Of a stretch of DNA of 59,813 bases, positions 55,208-59,813 are shown one piece after another. The stretch is from a virus: positions 1-59,813 of the IMG/VR virus record IMGVR_UViG_3300025113_000005; one strand, given 5' to 3'. Each line of letters begins with the position of its first letter. Positions within the stretch are counted from its first letter, which is position 1. A program made the position numbers and the translations under genes. The notes below the pieces were generated by a model. It saw only the letters and a program-made list of their open reading frames with translations. It had not been told where the DNA came from and made no database searches.

Positions 55208-55308
55208 TTGTGTTCTTAGACCGTCACGGCTTTCAGGTCCATCGCTTCCTTCATCACCCTGCAGTTTGGGTGCCGTCCGTACGACTTGCGGTCGTAGAAG
55301 CTAACGTT

Positions 55309-55393
55309 TGGTGCGCATGGTCGGAGTCGAACCGACACGCCTTTCGGCACTGAGCTCTCGACCCAGCAAGACTACCAATTCCATCACACGCGC
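55309..55393 (-). tRNA. tRNA-Leu (GAG)
   Basis: Loop TCGAGAG, long variable arm TGCCGAAAGGCG, acceptor GCGCGTG/CATGCGC, CCA encoded. The 100 nt before it (55208-55308) hold only an ORF tail without a start. Confidence 0.9.
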
Positions 55394-55398
55394 AAAGC

Positions 55399-55483
55399 TG
55401 GTGCGGATAGTCGGAGTCGAACCGACACGCCTCGCGGCGCCGCCTTCTGAAGACGGTGGGTCTACCAATTCCCCCATACCCGC
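55399..55483 (-). tRNA. tRNA-Leu (CAG)
   Basis: Loop TTCAGAA, long variable arm GCCGCGAGGCG, acceptor GCGGGTA/TATCCGC, CCA encoded. Reads CUG. Confidence 0.92.
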
Positions 55484-55495
55484 ATGAAAACTAAG

Positions 55496-55578
55496 TCGAT
55501 CGGCTGGGATTCGAACCCGACGCAACGGCATCAGCTGCGCCATAACCAAACCCAGGTGCCCTAGGGACTGGCCGATCG
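55496..55578 (-). tRNA. tRNA-like gene, anticodon unclear, no CCA
   Basis: Seven-base acceptor CGATCGG/CCGATCG and a T-arm GGGTTCGAATCCC are clear. The anticodon arm ATGGC/GCCGT encloses nine bases (GCAGCTGAT), and CCA is not encoded. May be a decayed or highly unusual tRNA. Confidence 0.5.
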
Positions 55579-55589
55579 AAGAAAATCAA

Positions 55590-55735
55590 AGCAACAAAGG
55601 AGCGACAACGGAGATGCCTTGCGGCTATACCAGTGCGTTTACCATTCCGCCACAACTAGGTTTCCCCAGAAGGTAGGACTCGAACCTACAGCGTGCCGGT
55701 TCCATGATAACCATCATCTATCGGTTGCTTGTGTC
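55590..55735 (-). pseudogene. degenerate tRNA-like segments
   Basis: One part has a Leu-type D-arm (GTGGCGGAATGGTAAACGC), another an anticodon-like arm TGGTT-ATCATGG-AACCG (CAT) and T-arm GTAGGTTCGAGTCCTAC. No acceptor pairs can be found for either. Contains one of the repeated GGTTATC elements (55706-55712). Confidence 0.4.
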
Positions 55736-55736
55736 T

Positions 55737-55815
55737 TGGTAGCGGGGGCAGGATTCGCACCTGCGATCTCCGGCTTATGAGGCCGGCGGGAACGACTGGG
55801 CTTCCCTACCCCGCA
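55737..55815 (-). tRNA. tRNA-Met (CAT), possible initiator type
   Basis: Anticodon arm CCGGC-CTCATAA-GCCGG. Acceptor pairs GCGGGG/CCCCGC leave a T-T mismatch at position 1-72, a trait of initiator tRNAs. CCA encoded. Confidence 0.75.
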
Positions 55816-55820
55816 TCAGA

Positions 55821-56045
55821 TTATTTGAAGAGGTCGAGCAGCTCAGCTGGTATCGTGTCCAGCTCAGCTACATCGCAGCCTTGTTTCAGATCGAAAGCGG
55901 ACTCCTGTAGGGAGCCTCTGCGCTCATGGCGAACTTCCTTCGCAGCACCGGTAAACGGGTGGTAGTCACTCGTTGGCGCGGAGTCGAAGCTGGTATCTAC
56001 CCAATCTCGAACGCTGGCTCGATCACCAGCAGCGCGTGCGTTCAT
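55821..56045 (-). CDS. hypothetical protein, 74 aa
   Basis: MNARAAGDRASVRDWVDTSF; acidic C-terminus (ELDTIPAELLDLF). AGGAGA ribosome site. Probably follows the small gene 56059-56211. No family recognised. Confidence 0.6.
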   Translation of the reverse strand: MNARAAGDRASVRDWVDTSFDSAPTSDYHPFTGAAKEVRHERRGSLQESAFDLKQGCDVAELDTIPAELLDLFK

Positions 56046-56058
56046 CAGGATCTCCTTA

Positions 56059-56211
56059 CTACTTCAAAAAGGCAGTGCGGCAGGCTACAGTGATTGCTTC
56101 GCCATCTAGATCCCCGAAGAGAATTGAAGGGGTTAGGAGAGCAGGCTCTCCATAAGACGTGCTTCCGCCGCCTCCTATAGGTAACCAGCGGTCAACTTGA
56201 CCACTATTCAA
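56059..56211 (-). CDS. possible small protein, 50 aa
   Basis: Read from the gap: TTG start, then GGGGSTSYGEPALLTPS and ILFGDLDGEAITVACRTAF, TAG stop. A TAGAAT box (56211-56216) lies at its start. Sequence looks protein-like, but start and expression are uncertain. Confidence 0.4.
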   Translation of the reverse strand: MNSGQVDRWLPIGGGGSTSYGEPALLTPSILFGDLDGEAITVACRTAFLK

Positions 56212-56258
56212 TTCTACTTCATTTTGAGCTGTTTGTACACCGTTAGTTGCAGGTTACA

Positions 56259-56834
56259 CTAGCGAACTATCGTTGCCCACCCTGAGATGATGTACTTTTC
56301 TTGGGTAGAAGATGGAACTCCGCGGTGGGTAAACATCCAGTCTGCACCCCAGATAAGCGTAAGCCCCTTCTCAGGTTGTATCTTTAGGTTCTGATGGAAG
56401 AACTCGGTCTGTCCGCCATCAGTTACATCGTTAAGGTAGGTCATGAACACCAGCAGCCGCCCGATGTTTCCGCTTCGAACTGACGTTCGCTCAGTGTGCC
56501 AGGCGTAGTAGCCATCAGTTGGGCGGTATTTCGAGACCTTCATCGGTTCGACTATTCCCCAGGTGCTGAACTTGGCGCAGTAGGGGTACTTCTGCTTGTA
56601 GAGCTCGAAGCACTGAAGAAGAGTGGGGGTGTAGGCCATGAAGGCCTCTGACCTAGGGTCAAGAGTGGTGTCAACGCTCTTCTTCACCTGTTCATTCACG
56701 ACGCCGTTAGCGATGTAACCAGGGTAGGTGGCTGCCTTAGAGTGGTACTCGATGATGTGATCGCACACGCTGAGATCGTCCATATACCAGCCAGCAACGA
56801 AGTTGTCTAGCTGATTGATGTCGTGTTCGCGCAT
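56259..56834 (-). CDS. 2OG-Fe(II) oxygenase, prolyl-4-hydroxylase-like
   Basis: 191 aa with AGGTTG ribosome site. GYYAWHTERTS supplies the metal His (with Glu in place of the usual Asp), MFTHRGVPSS the distal His and EKYIISGW the strand with the 2OG-binding Lys or Arg. TYLNDVTDGGQTEFF is typical of the P4H family. Similar proteins are common in T4-like phages; substrate unknown. Stop TAG. Confidence 0.85.
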   Translation of the reverse strand: MREHDINQLDNFVAGWYMDDLSVCDHIIEYHSKAATYPGYIANGVVNEQVKKSVDTTLDPRSEAFMAYTPTLLQCFELYKQKYPYCAKFSTWGIVEPMKVSKYRPTDGYYAWHTERTSVRSGNIGRLLVFMTYLNDVTDGGQTEFFHQNLKIQPEKGLTLIWGADWMFTHRGVPSSTQEKYIISGWATIVR

Positions 56835-56850
56835 GCAACCTCCTGTAATT

Positions 56851-56936
56851 TGGAGCGGGAGAAGGGAATCGAACCCTCATGCGACTTGCGTCTGCCGGTT
56901 TGGAAGACCGGTGCCCTGCCAATGGACCACTCCCGC
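56851..56936 (-). tRNA. tRNA-Gly (TCC), long variable arm
   Basis: Anticodon arm CCGGT-CTTCCAA-ACCGG, acceptor GCGGGAG/CTCCCGC, CCA encoded. The variable region is about 16 nt (CAGACGCAAGTCGCAT), unusual for Gly. Reads GGA. Confidence 0.85.
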
Positions 56937-57089
56937 GAGGTCCCGGAGTATCTTCACCTTCACGGAGGACCGGGCTCCACGTGAGGCTAAGATCCTCCCT
57001 GACTTCCATGCCGTCATCGTGCAACGTGAGGATCAGACGCTGCACGCACTTCGGCGACATGGAAGCGTGAAGCTTGCGCCTCACTGAAC

Positions 57090-57163
57090 TGGAGCGGAAG
57101 ACCGGAATCGAACCGGCGCATGAACCTTGGCAAGGTCCTAGGCTACCATTACATCACATCCGC
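57090..57163 (-). tRNA. tRNA-Gly (GCC)
   Basis: Loop TTGCCAA, acceptor GCGGATG/CTTCCGC with one mismatch, CCA encoded. The 150 nt between it and tRNA-Gly(TCC) hold an open frame (from ATG 57060) that runs into that tRNA and is not called. Confidence 0.82.
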
Positions 57164-57171
57164 ATGAAACT

Positions 57172-57245
57172 TGGAGCGGGTACCCAGTATCGAACTGGGG
57201 ACTAAACCTTGGCAAGGTTTCGAGTTACCACTACACCATACCCGC
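57172..57245 (-). tRNA. tRNA-Gly (GCC)
   Basis: Anticodon arm AAACC-TTGCCAA-GGTTT, acceptor GCGGGTA/TACCCGC, CCA encoded. Its 5' half is also the last 15 codons and the stop of the endonuclease gene 57202-57828. Confidence 0.92.
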
Positions 57246-57828
57246 GTATAAACCTTCTCACCTGTGTATGTGAGACATTCCACAACTGAGACAATCTCTT
57301 TGTGCTTCCTCTTTTCGGATAGTCTGAGTGAATTACATCAAGCTGTCGCTTTTCGACTTCTTCGGTCGACAGCGTCATTGCACTGTTGGCACTGATTTTT
57401 GATTTTGCTTCATTGGTATGCTTGAAAGATTTTCCTAGTGTACCACCTAACGGTGGCTTCCAGATTCCGAGCAATGCTCTGCGTTTCATTTCGATGGAGT
57501 GAGCTTCTCGCTTTTCGTTATTCCACCTAGCTCCCGATTTGTTGATGTAATCCCAACCACCTTCTCCACCTACTTTCAAATTGTAGGTGTCTGGTCTAGC
57601 TACCCAATCCATGGTTACTAACTGTGATTCAGCGAAGAACATATCTTCAATTGAAGCACAATCTAGCAAAATGATTCGTTGAAAGTTGCTAGCGCCATAC
57701 TTAGCAATTGCCTTCTTGAGAAGCTTGCCACTTCCTAGATATCCATCATCGAGTGTTTCACACACGTGAACACCACGGTATTTCTTACCGTTGATGAGGT
57801 TGGCAGTTTCATAGACAATGAATTTCAT
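57202..57828 (-). CDS. GIY-YIG homing endonuclease, C-terminus inside tRNA-Gly
   Basis: 208 aa. FIVYETANLINGKKYRGVHV is the GIY-YIG core and YLGSGK-L-KAI-KYG follows; the C-terminal RLSQLWNVSHTQVRRFIRG is a DNA-binding helix-turn-helix of the IENR/NUMOD type. AT-rich compared with neighbours. The frame continues 44 nt into tRNA-Gly(GCC) and stops at a TAG there. TACAAT sits 6 nt before the ATG. Confidence 0.88.
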   Translation of the reverse strand: MKFIVYETANLINGKKYRGVHVCETLDDGYLGSGKLLKKAIAKYGASNFQRIILLDCASIEDMFFAESQLVTMDWVARPDTYNLKVGGEGGWDYINKSGARWNNEKREAHSIEMKRRALLGIWKPPLGGTLGKSFKHTNEAKSKISANSAMTLSTEEVEKRQLDVIHSDYPKRGSTKRLSQLWNVSHTQVRRFIRGYGVVVTRNLAKV

Positions 57829-57834
57829 TTATTC

Positions 57835-57840
57835 ATTGTA
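57835..57840 (-). promoter_or_regulatory. early-type -10 box TACAAT
   Basis: TTGTGTTACAATGAATAA then ATG 57828 on the minus strand. Confidence 0.55.
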
Positions 57841-57848
57841 ACACAAGT

Positions 57849-57934
57849 TGGTCTCGGTGGCAGGATTCGAACCTGCGATGCGTTTCCGCGCTAGCTCCCA
57901 AAGCTAGTGACATACCTGGCTTGCCGACACCGAG
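57849..57934 (-). tRNA. tRNA-Pro (TGG), long variable arm
   Basis: Anticodon arm CTAGC-TTTGGGA-GCTAG, variable arm CGCGGAAACGCATC, acceptor CTCGGTG/CACCGAG, CCA encoded. Long variable arm is unusual for Pro. Confidence 0.85.
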
Positions 57935-57989
57935 GAATTGGGCAAACGAAAATGAAGAAGGAGTGCCTCCCGAACGAGGCTGACCTTGG

Positions 57990-58057
57990 GTTTCCCCTCG
58001 GTCTGGAGTCGAACCAGATCATCGTATGATAACCTTCTGTCAGCGGTTTGCTGTTCT
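57990..58057 (-). pseudogene. degenerate tRNA-like gene
   Basis: T-arm TCTGGTTCGACTCCAGA is perfect, but no acceptor strand or anticodon stem pairs. Contains AACCG-N9-GGTTATC, shared with five other places in the array. Confidence 0.4.
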
Positions 58058-58132
58058 TGGTCAGGGTACCTGGAGTTGAACCAGGACTGAAGCCTTCCAA
58101 AGGCAACTGGCTACCACACGCCTCCCACCCTG
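58058..58132 (-). tRNA. tRNA-Pro (TGG)
   Basis: Loop TTTGGAA with a short paired stem (GCC/GGC), acceptor CAGGGTG/TACCCTG, CCA encoded. Second TGG gene; weaker anticodon stem than 57849. Confidence 0.75.
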
Positions 58133-58139
58133 TAGATCG

Positions 58140-58214
58140 TGGTCAGGGTACTCAGAGTCGAACTGAGACTACTCGGCTCCGGACCGAATCGGCTGCCACA
58201 CGCCTCCTACCCTG
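58140..58214 (-). tRNA. tRNA-Pro (CGG)
   Basis: Anticodon arm TTCGG-TCCGGAG-CCGAG, acceptor CAGGGTA/TACCCTG, CCA encoded. Reads CCG. Confidence 0.9.
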
Positions 58215-58326
58215 TTGAATGAAAGAGAACGAAGGTCGTCAAGGGGTTTTTTCCAGATAACCCTTAACAGCGGTTCTCGTATTTGGAGCCGGCACATGGA
58301 TTCACATGTGGTTCGCCCGGCGTAGA

Positions 58327-58707
58327 TTATGTTGTGCGATGGAAGATGACCAGCATCATCACCGCTGCCGAAAGAAGAAGAGCGGCGCCGATCAGCAGTC
58401 CTGGAACCAGGACTAGAGGCCAGGCTTTACCGCTGAGCATGAAGAATAGACACACCGTGAAGAACACGGTTCCAACTCGATGCGTTCCGAGCTGAGCTCG
58501 AGCGAGCATTGTTGGCGGTCCATCGGGGACCCACAGCCGAAACACGGAGGCGTAGAGCAGCGAGAGCACCATTCCAACGAGGTTGATGTGGGCGTGCACT
58601 CCACCGTATGCGTGGTTTCCCGTGATACCCATGTAGATTCCGAGGCACATACCGATGAGGAGCAGGACAAGCCCGAAGTAGGTATGACGCCTGGCGATAT
58701 CTCTCAT
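58327..58707 (-). CDS. four-helix membrane protein with HAHxNLxG motif
   Basis: 126 aa from ATG 58707 (GGAG site). GVHAHINLVGMVLSLLYASV and an early conserved YFGLVLLLIGMCLGIYMG resemble a small bacterial integral-membrane family related to heme-copper oxidase subunit I helices, with the two His possible heme ligands. Likely picked up from a host. Late box 24 nt upstream. Confidence 0.7.
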   Translation of the reverse strand: MRDIARRHTYFGLVLLLIGMCLGIYMGITGNHAYGGVHAHINLVGMVLSLLYASVFRLWVPDGPPTMLARAQLGTHRVGTVFFTVCLFFMLSGKAWPLVLVPGLLIGAALLLSAAVMMLVIFHRTT

Positions 58708-58730
58708 GTTGTTCTCCAACGCTGTTGGAG

Positions 58731-58737
58731 TATTTAT
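58731..58737 (-). promoter_or_regulatory. late promoter box ATAAATA
   Basis: CCATAAATACTCC; overlaps the CCA of tRNA-Leu(GAG) and drives 58327-58707. Confidence 0.65.
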
Positions 58738-58821
58738 GGTGCACCCGAGAGGACTCGAACCTCCACCCCTTGCGGGACAGCCACCTCAAAGCTGCGCGGC
58801 TACCAATTACGCCACGGGTGC
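58737..58821 (-). tRNA. tRNA-Leu (GAG), second copy
   Basis: Anticodon arm CAGCT-TTGAGGT-GGCTG, long variable arm, acceptor GCACCCG/CGGGTGC, CCA encoded. Stretch 58822-58895 after it holds two hairpins (GAGGACG/CGTCCTC and CCAGCG/CGCTGG) of unknown role. Confidence 0.82.
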
Positions 58822-58895
58822 AGAAACTCTCGAGGACGGTTGCAGCGTCCTCTTCCCAGCGCCGGCTGATTGCAACTACCGTCGCTGGAGTACCT

Positions 58896-58971
58896 TGGTG
58901 GACCTGAGGGGGATCGAACCCCTGGCCTCAGCGTTGCGAACGCTGCGCTCTCCCAGCTGAGCTACAAGCCC
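58896..58971 (-). tRNA. tRNA-Ala (CGC)
   Basis: Anticodon arm CAGCG-TTCGCAA-CGCTG, acceptor GGGCTTG/CAGGTCC, CCA encoded. Reads GCG. Confidence 0.92.
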
Positions 58972-58979
58972 AAGAAACC

Positions 58980-59071
58980 TGGCGGTGATGGTGGGATTCG
59001 AACCCACGGACCCCCTTTCGAGGATCTCCGGTTTAGCAAACCGGTGCGATAGGCCTCTCTGCCACATCACC
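58980..59071 (-). tRNA. tRNA-Ser (GCT)
   Basis: Loop TTGCTAA, long variable arm, acceptor GGTGATG/CATCACC, discriminator G, CCA encoded. Intact relative of the degenerate copy at 50835. Confidence 0.92.
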
Positions 59072-59078
59072 TTGTGTC

Positions 59079-59168
59079 TGGCGGCGTCGGTAGGATTCGA
59101 ACCCACGGGCCCCTTGCGGAACCTTCTGCTTTCAAGGCAGCTGCCATAGACCACTCGACCACGACGCC
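59079..59168 (-). tRNA. tRNA-Ser (TGA)
   Basis: Loop CTTGAAA, long variable arm, acceptor GGCGTCG/CGACGCC, CCA encoded. Reads UCA. Confidence 0.9.
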
Positions 59169-59395
59169 ATATTCTAGAGGACGGTGGGTTGTCAAGCCCA
59201 ACATGTTTCAATCACAGTGCGTTGTTATGCGATAAGACTCAACGTGCTAGCTAGGCTCGTATCAGCGTCAGAGGGCGTCTAACCCATGGACTCGTTCGTG
59301 TGACCGTTTTGTCCATCCAACTGCCTCCTTCGTTCGCTGCAATCAACACAACGAGATCGGCATGCACTACACTCCTGTGACCTAATCAGCCTGAG
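59169..59395. other. gap without a clear gene
   Basis: Holds a 21-codon minus-strand frame starting MDKTVTRTSPW with a good AAGGAGG site (ATG near 59313), but nothing else recognisable. No tRNA could be folded here. Confidence 0.35.
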
Positions 59396-59548
59396 CTATT
59401 GCCTGCCCAGCACCTTTTCCCCCACGACGAGGGCCTTATCAGTCACGTCCTCAAAAACTTGTTCGGCCGAGGCTTGCACTCGGATCACCGTCTTCACGGC
59501 TTCGGCTGGGGTCCATCGAGCAGCGGCGTGGCGCACCTCGAGTTCCAT
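59396..59548 (-). CDS. hypothetical small protein, 50 aa
   Basis: ATG 59548 (MELEVRHAAARWTPAEAVKT), because the longer frame runs through tRNA-Cys. Helix-rich, ends EKVLGRQ and TAG. No family recognised. Confidence 0.5.
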   Translation of the reverse strand: MELEVRHAAARWTPAEAVKTVIRVQASAEQVFEDVTDKALVVGEKVLGRQ

Positions 59549-59603
59549 ACCGTTCAGGAGCGACCACACGCAGAGCCACGATGCCGGGTGGAAGCTGAAG
59601 GAC

Positions 59604-59678
59604 TGGAGTGCACTGAGGGAATCGAACCCCCGATCACTTCGTTTGCAGCGAAGGCTGTTACCATTCCAGCAAGTGCAC
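59604..59678 (-). tRNA. tRNA-Cys (GCA)
   Basis: Anticodon arm CTTCG-CTGCAAA-CGAAG, acceptor GTGCACT/AGTGCAC, CCA encoded. Confidence 0.92.
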
Positions 59679-59686
59679 ACGAATTC

Positions 59687-59767
59687 TGGTGGGGTGTAGT
59701 GGGGTCGAACCACTGCGGTTGTTGCAGCCGAAGCCACTCACCATGCCGGACCCGATCCGGACACTCC
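59687..59767 (-). tRNA. tRNA-like gene, anticodon unclear
   Basis: Acceptor GGAGTGT/ACACCCC (six pairs), D-arm CCGGA/TCCGG, T-arm AGTGGTTCGACCCCACT and encoded CCA are present, but no five-pair anticodon stem with a seven-base loop can be found by eye. Confidence 0.55.
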
Positions 59768-59772
59768 AATCT

Positions 59773-59813
59773 TGGTGGACCCGAAGGGAGTTGAACCCTC
59801 CACACAATGCTTG
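59773..59813 (-). tRNA. partial tRNA (3' part)
   Basis: T-arm GAGGGTTCAACTCCCTT, acceptor 3' strand CGGGTCC and CCA; the rest lies beyond the window. Confidence 0.75.

Noticed and set aside
55211-55305. Minus-strand frame ending YDRKSYGRHPN...MDLKAVTV and TAA
   Set aside because: Protein-like but no ATG, GTG or TTG start after the preceding tRNA; at most a gene remnant.
56737-57084. Minus-strand frame starting MSPKCVQRLILTLHDDG at 57060
   Set aside because: Runs straight through tRNA-Gly(TCC) into the next gene with no stop before it; likely chance.
58236-58265. AAGGG/CCCTT hairpin read as terminator
   Set aside because: The A/T run lies in the loop rather than after the stem, so it is not a normal intrinsic terminator.

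Overview
The window reads as a piece of a large tailed-phage genome (T4-like myovirus style) of a GC-rich, probably proteobacterial, Gram-negative host. Reasons: about 105 tightly packed genes, mostly on the minus strand and joined by ATGA/GTGA/TTGA stop-start overlaps; recurring T4-type late promoter boxes (TATAAATA or TAAATA); a second recurring extended -10 motif (TGnTAnAATG) that looks like an early promoter for host RNA polymerase; many N-termini resembling T4 capsid-targeting peptides; three GIY-YIG homing endonucleases; and an 11-kb array of about 38 tRNA and tRNA-like genes. No terminase, portal, capsid or replication gene is present, so this is an accessory and late-gene region.

Layout. 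1-3.3 kb: small unknown genes and an HNH-RNA ligase fusion. 3.3-11.3 kb: a compact cluster with seven 2-oxoglutarate/Fe(II) oxygenase-like proteins, a fatty-acid desaturase, a GNAT-like protein and two paralogous asparagine-synthase-like ATP pyrophosphatases on the opposite strand; it looks like a small-molecule or lipid-modification pathway. 11.3-13.3 kb: a possible spanin-like pair, an A-type Fe-S carrier and a zinc-ribbon protein. 13.4-21 kb: a paralogous family of probable packaged head proteins plus small genes. 21-23 kb: HD hydrolase, GNAT, Cys-rich protein. 23-30 kb: an envelope module with a GH24 lysozyme, a GH16 glucanase, two L,D-transpeptidase-like proteins, secreted proteins, a NodB deacetylase, a small beta-barrel and a GT2 polysaccharide synthase. 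30-40 kb: CCA-adding enzyme, PPP-type phosphatase, membrane proteins, BI-1/YccA, a secreted HExxH protein, GNAT, a PBP of the S11 family, a HAD phosphatase and a lipoprotein. 40.5-48.6 kb: an expanded family of proteins built from a repeated domain of about 90 residues, a VWA protein, a secreted NucA-like nuclease and another packaged-protein candidate.

48.6-59.8 kb is the tRNA array. It includes a recognisable class-A RNase P RNA (P1 stem and the conserved 5' and 3' core sequences), an amber (CTA) tRNA, tRNAs with unusual long variable arms, several degenerate tRNA-like genes, two further candidate structured RNAs, and interspersed genes for NADAR, 2OG oxygenase, homing endonucleases and small membrane proteins.

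How it may work together (inference). RNase P RNA, CCA-adding enzyme, RNA ligase and tRNAs form a near self-contained tRNA supply and maturation set. The oxygenase/PP-loop/desaturase cluster and the polysaccharide/peptidoglycan genes look like two programmes that remodel the infected cell's envelope or a small molecule. The packaged-protein candidates would enter the next host with the DNA. Functions were assigned by reading motifs; no database search was possible.
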